In this document: one piece after another, positions 1 to 14,600 of the stretch
Numbering within the stretch: the stretch's first letter is position 1
Layout: each line of letters begins with the position of its first letter
Origin: Fallopia convolvulus
Lineage: Eukaryota > Streptophyta > Magnoliopsida > Caryophyllales > Polygonaceae
Direction: 5' to 3'
Length of the DNA: 64,000 nt
Assembly: GCA_964016875.1 (NCBI GenBank)
Contig: OZ024724.1
Span: 34,805,786-34,869,785, forward strand
Position numbers and translations under genes: made by a program
Notes under the pieces: generated by a model
Database searches by the model: none
The model's input: only the letters and a program-made list of their open reading frames with translations
What the model was told of the DNA's origin: nothing

Positions 1-3000
1 TTCAAGAATCTCCGACCCCAAGCGGGAAGCGAGGAGTGGACTTCGCAACTAAAAACCGAGAATCTCCAACCCCAAGCGGGAAGCGAGGGGTGGACTTCGC
101 AATTTAAAACCGAAAAGCTCCAACCCCAAGCGGGAAGCGAGGGGTGGATTTCCCAACTTAAAACCGAGAATCTCCAACCTCTAGGGGGAAGCGAGGGGTG
201 ACTTTGCAACTTAAAATCGAGAATCTCCAACCCCATGCGGGAAGCGAGGGGTGGACTTCGAAACCTAAAACCGAGAATCTCCAATCCCTAGCGGGAAATG
301 ACGGGAGGACTTTGCAAATTAAAACCGAGAATCTCCAACACCAAGCGGGAAGCGACGGGTGGACTTCGCAACTTAAAACCTAGAATATCCAACCCCTAAC
401 GGGAAGCGAGGGGTTGACTTCGCAACTAAAAATCGAAAATCTCCAACCCCATGCAGGAAGCGAGGGGTGGACTTCCCAACTTAAAACCGAGAATCTCCAA
501 CTCCAAGCGGGAAGCGAGGGGTGGACTTCGCAGCTTAATACCGAGAATCTCCAACCCCAAGCGGGAAGCGAGGGGTGGACTTCGCAACTTAAGACCGAGA
601 ATCTCTAACCCCAAGCGGGAAGAGAGGGGTGCACTTCGCAACGTAAAACCGAGAATCTCCAACCCCTAGCGGGAACCGAGGGGTGGACTTCGCAACCTAA
701 AACCGAGAATCTCCAACCCCTAGCGGGAAACGAGGGGTGGACTTCGCAAATTAAAACCGAGAATCTCCAACCCCTAGCGGGAAGCGAGGGGTGGACTTCG
801 CAACCTAAATTCGAGAATCTCCAACCCCAAGCGGGAAGCGAGGGGTGGACTTCGCAACTTAAAATCTAGAATCTCCAACCCGATGCAGGAAGCGAGGGGT
901 GGACTTCGCAACATAAAACCGAGAATCTCCAACCCCTAGCATGAAGCGAGGGGTGGACTTCGCAACTTAAAACCGAGAATCTCCAACCCCAAGCGGGAAG
1001 CGTGGGGTGGACTTCGCAACTTAAAACCGAGAATCTCCTACCCCAAGCTGGAAGCAGGGGTGGACTTCGCAATTTAAAACCGAGAATCTCCAACCCGAAG
1101 CGGGAAGCGAGGGGTGGACTTCACAACCTAATTTCAAGAATCTCCGACCCCAAGCGGGAAGCGAGGAGTGGACTTCGCAACTTAAAACCGAGAATCTCCT
1201 ACCCCAAGCGGGAAGCGAGGGGTGGATTTCCCAACTTAAAACCGAGAATCTCCAACCCCAAGCAGGAAACGAGGGGTGGACTTCGCAACTTAAAACCGAG
1301 AATCTCCAACCCCAAGCAAGAAGCGAGGGGTGGACTTCGCAACTTAAAACCGAGAATCTCCAACCCCAAGCGGGAAGCGACGGGTGGACTTCGCAACTTA
1401 AAACCGAAAATCTCCAACCCCTAGCGGGAAGCGAGGGGTTGACTTCGCAATATAAAACCGAAAATCTCCAACCCCGAGCGGGAAGCGAGCGGTGGACTTC
1501 GCAACCTAATTTCAAGAATCTCCAACCCCTAGCGAGAAACGAGGGGTGGACTTCGCAACTTAAAACCGAGAATCTCCAACCCCAAGCGGGAAACGAGGGT
1601 TGGACTGCGCAAAATTAAAACGGAGAATCTCCAACACCAAGCGGGAAGCAACAAGGTGGACTTCGCAACTTAAAACCTAGAATCTCCAACCCGAAGCAGG
1701 AAGCGAGGGGTGGACTTCGCAACATAAAACCAAGAATCTCCAACCCCTAGCAAGAAGCGAGGGGTGGACTTCGCAAATTAAAATCGAGAATCTCCAACCC
1801 CAAGCGGGAAGCGATGGGTGGACTTCGCAACTTAAAACCGAGAATTTCCAACCCCAAGCGGGAAGCGAGGGGTGGACTTCGCAATTTAAAACCGAGAATC
1901 TCCAACCCGAAGCGGGAAGCGAGGGGTAGACTTCACAACCTAATTTCAAGAATCTCCGACCCCAAGCGGGAAGCGAGGAGTGGACTTCGCAACTAAAAAC
2001 CGAGAATCTCCAACCCCAAGCGGGAAGCGAGGGGTGGACTTCGCAATTTAAAACCGAAAATCTCCAACCCCAAGCGGGAAGCGAGGGGTGGATTTCCCAA
2101 CTTAAAACCGAGAATCTCCAACCTCTAGGGGGAAGCGAGGGGTGACTTCGCAACTTAAAATCGAGAATCTCCAACCCCATGCGGGAAGCGAGGGGTGGAC
2201 TTCGAAACCTAAAACCGAGAATCTCCAATCCCTAGCGGGAAATGACGGGAGGACTTTGCAAATTAAAACCGAGAATCTCGAACACCAAGCGGGAAGCGAC
2301 GGGTGGACTTCGCAACTTAAAACCTAGAATATCCAACCCCTAACGGGAAGCGAGGGGTTGACTTCGCAACTAAAAACCGAAAATCTCCAACCCCATGCAG
2401 GAAGCGAGGGGTGGACTTCCCAACTTAAAACCGAGAATCTCCAACTCCAAGCGGGAAGCGAGGGGTGGACTTCGCAGCTTAATACCGAGAATCTCCAACC
2501 CCAAGCGGGAAGCGAGGGGTGGACTTCGCAACTTAAGACCGAAAATCTCTAACCCCAAGCGGGAAGAGAAGGGTGCACTTCGCAACGTAAAACCGAGAAT
2601 CTCCAACCCCTAGCGGGAACCGAGGGGTGGACTTCGCAACCTAAAACCGAGAATCTCCAACCCCTAGCGGGAAACGAGGGGTGGACTTCGCAAATTAAAA
2701 CCGAGAATCTCCAACCCCTAGCGGGAAGCGAGGGGTGGACTTCGCAACCTAAATTCGAGAATCTCCAACCCCAAGCGGGAAGCGAGGGGTGGACTTCGCA
2801 ACTTAAAATCTAGAATCTCCAACCCGATGCAGGAAGCGAGGGGTGGACTTCGCAACATAAAACCGAGAATCTCCAACCCCTAGCATGAAGCGAGGGGTGG
2901 ACTTCGCAACTTAAAACCGAGAATCTCCAACCCCAAGCGGGAAGCGTGGGGTGGACTTCGCAACTTAAAACCGAGAATCTCCTACCCCAAGCTGGAAGCA

Positions 3001-3887
3001 GGGGTGGACTTCGCAATTTAAAACCGAGAATCTCCAACCCGAAGCGGGAAGCGAGGGGTGGACTTCACAACCTAATTTCAAGAATCTCCGACCCCAAGCG
3101 GGAAGCGAGGAGTGGACTTCGCAACTTAAAACCGAGAATCTCCTACCCCAAGCGGGAAGCGAGGGGTGGATTTCCCAACTTAAAACCGAGAATCTCCAAC
3201 CCCAAGCAGGAAACGAGGGGTGGACTTCGCAACTTAAAACCGAGAATCTCCAACCCCAAGCAAGAAGCGAGGGGTGGACTTCGCAACTTAAAACCGAGAA
3301 TCTCCAACCCCAAGCGGGAAGCGACGGGTGGACTTCGCAACTTAAAACCGAAAATCTCCAACCCCTAGCGGGAAGCGAGGGGTTGACTTCGCAATATAAA
3401 ACCGAAAATCTCCAACCCCGAGCGGGAAGCGAGCGGTGGACTTCGCAACCTAATTTCAAGAATCTCCAACCCCTAGCGAGAAACGAGGGGTGGACTTCGC
3501 AACTTAAAACCGAGAATCTCCAACCCCAAGCGGGAAACGAGGGTTGGACTGCGCAAATTAAAACGGAGAATCTCCAACACCAAGCGGGAAGCAACAAGGT
3601 GGACTTCGCAACTTAAAACCTAGAATCTCCAACCCGAAGCAGGAAGCGAGGGGTGGACTTCGCAACATAAAACCAAGAATCTCCAACCCCTAGCAAGAAG
3701 CGAGGGGTGGACTTTGCAAATTAAAATCGAGAATCTCCAACCCCAAGCGGGAAGCGATGGGTGGACTTCGCAACTTAAAACCGAGAATTTCCAACCCCAA
3801 GCGGGAAGCGAGGGGTGGACTTCGCAATTTAAAACCGAGAATCTCCAACCCGAAGCGGGAAGCGAGGGGTGGACTTCACAACCTAAT
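1..3887. repeat. Higher-order repeat 1: 1,944-bp block, two copies
   Basis: Position 1 recurs at 1,945 and again at 3,888. The first two blocks carry the same order of variant 54-bp units, for example the variant with GGGGTGACTT near 196 and 2,140 and the shortened unit with GAAGCAGGGGTGG near 1,053 and 2,997. 1,944 is exactly 36 units. A third copy starts at 3,888 but diverges after about 4,000 and resumes near 4,600, as if about ten units had been inserted or exchanged. This is the signature of recent unequal exchange of multi-unit blocks. Confidence 0.85.
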
Positions 3888-5694
3888 TTCAAGAATCTCC
3901 GACCCCAAGCGGGAAGCAAGGAGTGGACTTCGCAACTAAAAACCGAGAATCTCCAACCCCAAGCGGGAAGCGAGGGGTGGACTTCGCAATTTAAAACCTA
4001 AAATCTCCACCCCCGAGCGGGAAGCGAGCGGTGGACTTCGCAACCTAATTTCAAGAATCTCCAACCCCAAGCGAGAAGCGAGGGGTGGACTTCGCAACTT
4101 AAAACCGAGAATCTCCAACCCCAAGCGGGAAGCGAGGGGTGGATTTCCCAACTTAAAACCGAGAATCTCCAACCCCAAGCAGGAAACGAGGGGTGGACTT
4201 CGCAACTTAAAATCGAGAATCTCCAACCCCAAGCAAGAAGCGAGGGGTGGACTTCGCAACTTAAAACCGAGAATCTCCAACCCCAAGCGGGAAGCGACGG
4301 GTGGACTTCGCAACTTAAAACGGAGAATCTCCAACCCCTAGCGGGAAGCGAGGGGTTGACTTTGCAATATAAAACCGAAAATCTCCAACCCCGAGCGGGA
4401 AGCGAGCGGTGGACTTCGCAACCTAATTTCAAGAATCTCCAACCCCAAGCGAGAAGCGAGGGGTGGACTTCGCAACTTAAAACCGAGAATCTCCAACCCC
4501 AAGAGGGAAGCGAGGGGTGGACTTCCCAACTGAAAACCGAGAATCTCCAACACCAAGCGGGAAGCGACGGGTGGACTTCACAACTTAAAACCGAGAATCT
4601 CCAACCTCTAGGGGGAAGCGAGGGGTGACTTCGCAACTTAAAATCGAGAATCTCCAACCCCATGCGGGAAGCGAGGGGTGGACTTCGAAACCTAAAACCG
4701 AGAATCTCCAATCCCTAGCGGGAAATGACGGGAGGACTTTGCAAATTAAAACCGAGAATCTCCAACACCAAGCGGGAAGCGACGGGTGGACTTCGCAACT
4801 TAAAACCTAGAATATCCAACCCCTAACGCAAAGCGAGGGGTTGACTTCGCAACTAAAAACCGAAAATCTCCAACCCCATGCAGGAAGCGAGGGGTGGACT
4901 TCCCAACTTAAAACCGAGAATCTCCAACCCCAAGCGGGAAGCGAGGGGTGGACTTCGCAGCTTAATACCGAGAATCTCCAACCCCAAGCGGGAAGCGAGG
5001 GGTGGACTTCGCAACTTAAGACCGAGAATCTCTAACCCCAAGCGGGAAGAGAGGGGTGCACTTCGCAACGTAAAACCGAGAATCTCCAACCCCTAGCGGG
5101 AACCGAGGGGTGGACTTCGCAACCTAAAACCGAGAATCTCCAACCCCTAGCGGGAAACGAGGGGTAGACTTCGCAAATTAAAACCGAGAATCTCCAACAC
5201 CAAGCGGGAAGCAACAAGGTGGACTTCGCTACTTAAAATCGAGAATCTCCAACCCCTAGCGTGAAGCGAGGGGTGGACTTCGCAACATAATTTCGAGAAT
5301 CTCCAACCCCAAGCGGGAAGCAGGGGTGGACTTCGCAATTTAAAACCGAGAATCTCCAACACCAAGCGCGAAGAGACGGGTGGACTTCACAACTTAAAAC
5401 CTAGAATCTCCAACCCCTAGGGAGAAGCGAGGGGTGGACTTCGCAACTTAAAACCGAGAATCTCCAACCCCAAGCGGGAAGCGAGGGGTGGACTTTGCAA
5501 CATAAAACCGAGAATCTCCAACCCCAAGCGGGAAGCGAGGGGTGGACTTCGCAACTTAAAACCCAGAATCTCCAACCCCAGGCGGGAAGCGAAGGGTTGA
5601 CTTCGCAACCTAAAACCGAGAATCTCCAACCCCAAGCGGGAAGGGAGCGGTGGACTTCGCAACCTAAATTCGAGAATCTCCTACCCCAAGCGGA

Positions 5695-8600
5695 AAGCGA
5701 GGGGTGGACTTCGCAACTTAAAACCGAGAATCTCCAACCCCTAGCGGGAAGCGAGGGGTTGACTTCGCAATATAAAACCGAAAATCTCCATCCCCAAGCG
5801 GAAAGCGAGGGGTGGACTTCGTAACTTAAAAGCGAGAATCTCCAACCCCTAGCGGGAAGCGAGTTGTGGACTTCGCAACTTAAAACCGAGAATCTCCAAC
5901 CCCAAGCGGGAAGCAAGGGGTGGACTTCGCAACGTAAAACCGAGAATCTCCAACCCCAAGCGGGAAGCGAGGGGTGGACTTCGCAACCTAAAACCGAGAA
6001 TCTCCAACCCCAAGCAGGAAGCGAGCGGTGGAATTCGCAACCTAAAACCGAGAATCTCCAACGCAATGAGGGAGACGAGTGGACTTCGCAACTTAAAATC
6101 GAGAATTTCCAACCCCAAGCGGGAAGCGAGGGGTGGACTTCGCAACTTAAAACCGAGAATCTTCAACCCCTTGCGGGAAGCGAGGGGTGGACTTCGCAAC
6201 CTAAAACCGAGAATCTTCAACCCCTAGCGGGAAACGAGGGGTGGACTTCGCAAATTAAAACCGAGAATGTCCATCCCCAAGCGGGAAGCGACGGGTTGAC
6301 TTCGCAACTAAAAACCGAGAATGTCCATCCCCAAGCGGGAAGCGAGGGGTGGACTTCCGAACTAAAAACCGAAAATCTCCAACCCCAAGCAGGAAGCGAG
6401 GGGTGGACTTCCGAACTTAAAACCGAGAATCGCCAACCCCTAGCGAGAAGCGAGGGGTGGACTTCGCAACCTAAAACCGAGAATCTCCAACCTCTAGCGG
6501 GAAGCGAGGGGTGGACTTCGCAAATTAAAACCGAGAATCTCCAATACCAAGCGGGATGCAACAGGTTGGACTTCGCAACTTAAAAATGAGAATCTCCTAG
6601 CCCTAGCGGGAAGCGAGGGGTGGACTTCGCAACTTAAAACCGAGAATCTCCAACCCCAAGCGGGAAGCGAGGGGTGGACTTTGCAACATAAAACCGAGAA
6701 TCTCCAACCCCAAGCGGGAAGCGAGGGGTGGACTTCGCAACTTAAAACCAAGAATCTCCAACCCCAGGCGGGAAGCGAAGGGTTGACTTCTCAACCTAAA
6801 ACCGAGAATCTCCAACCCCAAGCGGGAAGGGAGCGGTGGACTTCGCAACCTAAATTCAAGAATCTCTTACCCCAAGCGGGAAGCGAGGGGTGAACTTCGC
6901 AACTTAAAACCGAGAATCTCCAACCCCAAGCGGGAAGCGAGGGATGAACTTCCCAACTTAAAACCGAGAATATCCAACCCCAAGCGGGAAGCGAGGGGTG
7001 GACCTCGCAACTTAAAACCCAGAATCTCCAACCCCAAGCGAGAAGCGAGGGGTGGACTTCGCAACTTAAAACTGAGAATTTCCAACCCCTAGCGGGAAGC
7101 AAGGGGTGGACTTCACAACTTAAAACCGAGAATCTCTAACCCCATGCGGAAAGTGAGGGGTGGACTTCGCAACATAAAACCGAGAATCTCCAACCCCTAG
7201 TGGGAAGCGAGGTGTGGACTTCGCAACCTAAAACCGAGAATCTTCAACCCCTAGCGGGAAGCAACAAGGTGGACTTCGCAACTTAAAACCGAGATTCTCC
7301 AACCCCTAGCGGGAAGCGAGGGGTGGACTTCGCAACCTAAATTCAAGAATCTCCAACCCCAAGCGGGAAGAGAGGGGTGGACTTCGCAACTTAAAACCTA
7401 GAATCTCCAACCCGATGCAGGAAGCGAGGGGTGGACTTCGCAACATAAAACCGAGATTCTCCAACCCCTAGCAAGAAGCGAGGGGTGGACTTCGCAACTT
7501 AAAACCGAGAATCTCCAACCCCAAGCGGGAAGCATGGGGTGGACTTCGCAACTTAAAACCGAGAATCTCCAACCCCAAGCGGGAAGCAGGGGTGGACTTC
7601 GCAATTTAAAACCGAGAATCTCGAACCCGAAGCGGGAAGCGAGGGGTGGACTTCACAACCTAATTTCAAGAATCTCCGACCCCAAGCGGGAAGCGAGGAG
7701 TGGACTTCGCAACTAAAAACCGAGAATCTCCAACCCCAAGCGGGAAGCGAGGGGTGGATTTCCCAACTTAAAACCGAGAATCTCCAACCCCAAGCAGGAA
7801 GCGAGGGGTGGACTTCGCAACTTAAAACCGATAATCTCCAACCCCAAGCGGGAAGGGAGCGGTGGACTTCGCAACCTAAATTCGAGAATCTCCTACCCCA
7901 AGCGGGAAGCGAGGGGTGGACTTCGCAACTTAAAACCGAGAATCTCCAACCCCTAGAGGGAAGCGAGGGGTTGACTTCGCAATATAAAACCGAAAATCTC
8001 CAACCCAAGCGGGAAGCGAGATGTGGACTTCCCAAATTAAAAACGAGAATCTCCAACCCCAAGCAGAAAACGAGGGTTGGATTTCGTAACTTAAAAGCGA
8101 GAATCTCCAACCCCTAGCGGGAAGCGAGTTGTGGACTTCGCAACTTAAAACCGAGAATCGCCAACTCCAAGCGGGAAGCGAGGGGTGGACTTCGCAAATT
8201 AAAATCGAGAATCTCCAACCCCAAGCGGGAAGCGATGAGTGGACTTCGCAACTTAAAACCGAGAATTTCCAACCCCAACCGGGAAGCGAGGGGTGGACTT
8301 CGCAATTTAAAACCGAGAATCTCCAACCCGAAGCGGGAAGCGAGGGGTGGACTTCACAACCTAATTTCAAGAATCTCCGACCCCAAGCGGGAAGCGAGGA
8401 GTGGACTTCGCAACTAAAAACCGAGAATCTCCAACCCCAAGCGGGAAGCGAGGGGTGGATTTCCCAACTTAAAACCGAGAATCTCCAACCCCAAGCAGGA
8501 AGCGAGGGGTGGACTTCGCAACTTAAAACCGATAATCTCCAACCCCAAGCGGTAAGCGAGGGGTGGACTTCGCAACTTAAAACCGAGAATCTCCAACCCC

Positions 8601-11600
8601 AAGCGGGAAGCGACGGGTGGTCTTCGCAACTTAAAACCGAGAATCTCCAACCCCTAGCGGGAAGCGAGGGGTTGACTTTGCAATATAAAACCGAAAATCT
8701 CCAACCCCGAGCGGGAAGCGAGCGGTGGACTTCGCAACCTAATTTCAAGAATCTCCAACCCCAAGCGGGAAGCGAGGGGTGGACTTCGCAACTTAAAACC
8801 GAGAATCTCCAACCCCTAGCGGGAAGCGAGGGGTTGACTTCGCAATATAAAACCGAAAATCTCCATCCCCATGCGGAAAGCGAGGGGTGGACTTCGTAAC
8901 TTAAAAGCGAGAATCTCCAACCCCTAGCGGGAAGCGAGTTGTGGACTTCGCAACTTAAAACCGAGAATCTCCAACCCCAAGCGGGAAGCAAGGGGTGGAC
9001 TTCGCAACGTAAAACTGAGAATCTCCAACCCCAAGAGGGAAGCGAGGGGTGGACTTCGCAACCTAAAACCGAGAATCTCCAACCCCAAGCAGGAAGCGAG
9101 CGGTGGAATTCGCAACCTAAAACCGAGAATCTCCAACGCAATGAGGGAGACGAGTGGACTTCGCAACTTAAAATCGAGAATTTCCAACCCCAAGCGGGAA
9201 GCGAGGGGTGGACTTCGCAACTTAAAACCGAGAATCTTCAACCCCTTGCGGGAAGCGAGGGGTGGACTTCGCAACCTAAAACCGAGAATCTTCAACCCCT
9301 AGCGGGAAACGAGGGGTGGACTTCGCAAATTAAAACCGAGAATGTCCATCCCCAAGCGGGAAGCGACGGGTTGACTTCGCAACTAAAAACCGAGAATGTC
9401 CATCCCCAAGCGGGAAGCGAGGGGTGGACTTCCGAACTAAAAACCGAAAATCTCCAACCCCAAGCAGGAAGCGAGGGGTGGACTTCCGAACATAAAACCG
9501 AGAATCGCCAACCCCTAGCGAGAAGCGAGGGGTGGACTTCGCAACCTAAAACCGAGAATCTCCAACCTCTAGCGGGAAGCGAGGGGTGGACTTCGCAAAT
9601 TAAAACCGAGAATCTCCAATACCAAGCGGGATGCAACAGGTTGGACTTCGCAACTTAAAAATGAGAATCTCCTAGCCCTAGCGGGAAGCGAGGGGTGGAC
9701 TTCGCAACTTAAAACCGAGAATCTCCAACCCCAAGCGGGAAGCGAGGGGTGGACTTTGCAACATAAAACCGAGAATCTCCAACCCCAAGCGGGAAGCGAG
9801 GGGTGGACTTCGCAACTTAAAACCAAGAATCTCCAACCCCAGGCGGGAAGCGAAGGGTTGACTTCTCAACCTAAAACCGAGAATCTCCAACCCCAAGCGG
9901 GAAGGGAGCGGTGGACTTCGCAACCTAAATTCAAGAATCTCTTACCCCAAGCGGGAAGCGAGGGGTGAACTTCGCAACTTAAAACCGAGAATCTCCAACC
10001 CCAAGCGGGAAGCGAGGGATGAACTTCCCAACTTAAAACCGAGAATCTCCAACCCCAAGCGGGAAGCGAGGGGTGGACCTCGCAACTTAAAACCCAGAAT
10101 CTCCAACCCCAAGCGAGAAGCGAGGGGTGGACTTCGCAACTTAAAACTGAGAATTTCCAACCCCTAGCGGGAAGCAAGGGGTGGACTTCACAACTTAAAA
10201 CCGAGAATCTCTAACCCCATGCGGAAAGTGAGGGGTGGACTTCGCAACATAAAACCGAGAATCTCCAACCCCTAGTGGGAAGCGAGGTGTGGACTTCGCA
10301 ACCTAAAACCGAGAATCTTCAACCCCTAGCGGGAAGCAACAAGGTGGACTTCGCAACTTAAAACCGAGATTCTCCAACCCCTAGCGGGAAGCGAGGGGTG
10401 GACTTCGCAACCTAAATTCAAGAATCTCCAACCCCAAGCGGGAAGAGAGGGGTGGACTTCGCAACTTAAAACCTAGAATCTCCAACCCGATGCAGGAAGC
10501 GAGGGGTGGACTTCGCAACATAAAACCGAGATTCTCCAACCCCTAGCAAGAAGCGAGGGGTGGACTTCGCAACTTAAAACCGAGAATCTCCAACCCCAAG
10601 CGGGAAGCATGGGGTGGACTTCGCAACTTAAAACCGAGAATCTCCAACCCCAAGCGGGAAGCAGGGGTGGACTTCGCAATTTAAAACCGAGAATCTCGAA
10701 CCCGAAGCGGGAAGCGAGGGGTGGACTTCACAACCTAATTTCAAGAATCTCCGACCCCAAGCGGGAAGCGAGGAGTGGACTTCGCAACTAAAAACCGAGA
10801 ATCTCCAACCCCAAGCGGGAAGCGAGGGGTGGATTTCCCAACTTAAAACCGAGAATCTCCAACCCCAAGCAGGAAGCGAGGGGTGGACTTCGCAACTTAA
10901 AACCGATAATCTCCAACCCCAAGCGGGAAGGGAGCGGTGGACTTCGCAACCTAAATTCGAGAATCTCCTACCCCAAGCGGGAAGCGAGGGGTGGACTTCG
11001 CAACTTAAAACCGAGAATCTCCAACCCCTAGAGGGAAGCGAGGGGTTGACTTCGCAATATAAAACCGAAAATCTCCAACCCAAGCGGGAAGCGAGATGTG
11101 GACTTCCCAAATTAAAAACGAGAATCTCCAACCCCAAGCGGAAAACGAGGGTTGGATTTCGTAACTTAAAAGCGAGAATCTCCAACCCCTAGCGGGAAGC
11201 GAGTTGTGGACTTTGCAACTTAAAACCGAGAATCGCCAACTCCAAGCGGGAAGCGAGGGGTGGACTTCGCAAATTAAAATCGAGAATCTCCAACCCCAAG
11301 CGGGAAGCGATGAGTGGACTTCGCAACTTAAAACCGAGAATTTCCAACCCCAACCGGGAAGCGAGGGGTGGACTTCGCAATTTAAAACCGAGAATCTCCA
11401 ACCCGAAGCGGGAAGCGAGGGGTGGACTTCACAACCTAATTTCAAGAATCTCCGACCCCAAGCGGGAAGCGAGGAGTGGACTTCGCAACTAAAAACCGAG
11501 AATCTCCAACCCCAAGCGGGAAGCGAGGGGTGGATTTCCCAACTTAAAACCGAGAATCTCCAACCCCAAGCAGGAAGCGAGGGGTGGACTTCGCAACTTA

Positions 11601-14600
11601 AAACCGATAATCTCCAACCCCAAGCGGTAAGCGAGGGGTGGACTTCGCAACTTAAAACCGAGAATCTCCAACCCCAAGCGGGAAGCGACGGGTGGTCTTC
11701 GCAACTTAAAACCGAGAATCTCCAACCCCTAGCGGGAAGCGAGGGGTTGACTTTGCAATATAAAACCGAAAATCTCCAACCCCGAGCGGGAAGCGAGCGG
11801 TGGACTTCGCAACCTAATTTCAAGAATCTCCAACCCCAAGCGGGAAGCGAGGGGTGGACTTCGCAACTTAAAACCGAGAATCTCCAACCCCTAGCGGGAA
11901 GCGAGGGGTTGACTTCGCAATATAAAACCGAAAATCTCCATCCCCATGCGGAAAGCGAGGGGTGGACTTCGTAACTTAAAAGCGAGAATCTCCAACCCCT
12001 AGCGGGAAGCGAGTTGTGGACTTCGCAACTTAAAACCGAGAATCTCCAACCCCAAGCGGGAAGCAAGGGGTGGACTTCGCAACGTAAAACCGAGAATCTC
12101 CAACCCCAAGCGGGAAGCGAGGGGTGGACTTCGCAACCTAAAACCGAGAATCTCCAACCCCAAGCAGGAAGCGAGCGGTGGAATTCGCAACCTAAAACCG
12201 AGAATCTCCAACGCAATGAGGGAGACGAGTGGACTTCGCAACTTAAAATCGAGAATTTCCAACCCCAAGCGGGAAGCGAGGGGTGGACTTCGCAACTTAA
12301 AACCGAGAATCTTCAACCCCTTGCGGGAAGCGAGGGGTGGACTTCGCAACCTAAAACCGAGAATCTTCAACCCCTAGCGGGAAACGAGGGGTGGACTTCG
12401 CAAATTAAAACCGAGAATGTCCATCCCCAAGCGGGAAGCGACGGGTTGACTTCGCAACTAAAAACCGAGAATGTCCATCCCCAAGCGGGAAGCGAGGGGT
12501 GGACTTCCGAACTAAAAACCGAAAATCTCCAACCCCAAGCAGGAAGCGAGGGGTGGACTTCCGAACATAAAACCGAGAATCGCCAACCCCTAGCGAGAAG
12601 CGAGGGGTGGACTTCGCAACCTAAAACCGAGAATCTCCAACCTCTAGCGGGAAGCGAGGGGTGGACTTCGCAAATTAAAACCGAGAATCTCCAATACCAA
12701 GCGGGATGCAACAGGGTGGACTTCGCAACTTAAAAATGAGAATCTCCTAGCCCTAGCGGGAAGCGAGGGGTGGACTTCGCAACTTAAAACCGAGAATCTC
12801 CAACCCCAAGCGGGAAGCGAGGGGTGGACTTTGCAACATAAAACCGAGAATCTCCAACCCCAAGCGGGAAGCGAGGGGTGGACTTCGCAACTTAAAACCA
12901 AGAATCTCCAACCCCAGGCGGGAAGCGAAGGGTTGACTTCTCAACCTAAAACCGAGAATCTCCAACCCCAAGCGGGAAGGGAGCGGTGGACTTCGCAACC
13001 TAAATTCAAGAATCTCTTACCCCAAGCGGGAAGCGAGGGGTGAACTTCGCAACTTAAAACCGAGAATCTCCAACCCCAAGCGGGAAGCGAGGGATGAACT
13101 TCCCAACTTAAAACCGAGAATCTCCAACCCCAAGCGGGAAGCGAGGGGTGGACCTCGCAACTTAAAACCCAGAATCTCCAACCCCAAGCGAGAAGCGAGG
13201 GGTGGACTTCGCAACTTAAAACTGAGAATTTCCAACCCCTAGCGGGAAGCAAGGGGTGGACTTCACAACTTAAAACCGAGAATCTCTAACCCCATGCGGA
13301 AAGTGAGGGGTGGACTTCGCAACATAAAACCGAGAATCTCCAACCCCTAGTGGGAAGCGAGGTGTGGACTTCGCAACCTAAAACCGAGAATCTTCAACCC
13401 CTAGCGGGAAGCAACAAGGTGGACTTCGCAACTTAAAACCGAGATTCTCCAACCCCTAGCGGGAAGCGAGGGGTGGACTTCGCAACCTAAATTCAAGAAT
13501 CTCCAACCCCAAGCGGGAAGAGAGGGGTGGACTTCGCAACTTAAAACCTAGAATCTCCAACCCGATGCAGGAAGCGAGGGGTGGACTTCGCAACATAAAA
13601 CCGAGATTCTCCAACCCCTAGCAAGAAGCGAGGGGTGGACTTCGCAACTTAAAACCGAGAATCTCCAACCCCAAGCGGGAAGCATGGGGTGGACTTCGCA
13701 ACTTAAAACCGAGAATCTCCAACCCCAAGCGGGAAGCAGGGGTGGACTTCGCAATTTAAAACCGAGAATCTCGAACCCGAAGCGGGAAGCGAGGGGTGGA
13801 CTTCACAACCTAATTTCAAGAATCTCCGACCCCAAGCGGGAAGCGAGGAGTGGACTTCGCAACTAAAAACCGAGAATCTCCAACCCCAAGCGGGAAGCGA
13901 GGGGTGGATTTCCCAACTTAAAACCGAGAATCTCCAACCCCAAGCAGGAAGCGAGGGGTGGACTTCGCAACTTAAAACCGATAATCTCCAACCCCAAGCG
14001 GGAAGGGAGCGGTGGACTTCGCAACCTAAATTCGAGAATCTCCTACCCCAAGCGGGAAGCGAGGGGTGGACTTCGCAACTTAAAACCGAGAATCTTCAAC
14101 CCACAGAGGGAAGCGAGGGGTTGACTTCGCAATATAAAATCGAAAATCTCCAACCCAAGCGGGAAGCGAGATGTGGACTTCCCAAATTAAAAACGAGAAT
14201 CTCCAACCCCAAGCGGAAAACGAGGGTTGGATTTCGTAACTTAAAAGCGAGAATCTCCAACCCCTAGCGGGAAGCGAGTTGTGGACTTCGCAACTTAAAA
14301 CCGAGAATCGCCAACTCCAAGCGGGAAGCGAGGGGTGGACTTCGCAAATTAAAATCGAGAATCTCCAACCCCAAGCGGGAAGCGATGAGTGGACTTCGCA
14401 ACTTAAAACCGAGAATTTCCAACCCCAACCGGGAAGCGAGGGGTGGACTTCGCAATTTAAAACCGAGAATCTCCAACCCGAAGCGGGAAGCGAGGGGTGG
14501 ACTTCACAACCTAATTTCAAGAATCTCCGACCCCAAGCGGGAAGCGAGGAGTGGACTTCGCAACTAAAAACCGAGAATCTCCAACCCCAAGCGGGAAGCG

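Noticed and set aside
7930..9141. 403-codon minus-strand frame (and many other long frames) in the 54-bp array as a protein gene
   Set aside because: The unit is 18 codons and four frames are open on both strands; frames end wherever a unit mutates. No start context, domain or composition supports a gene.
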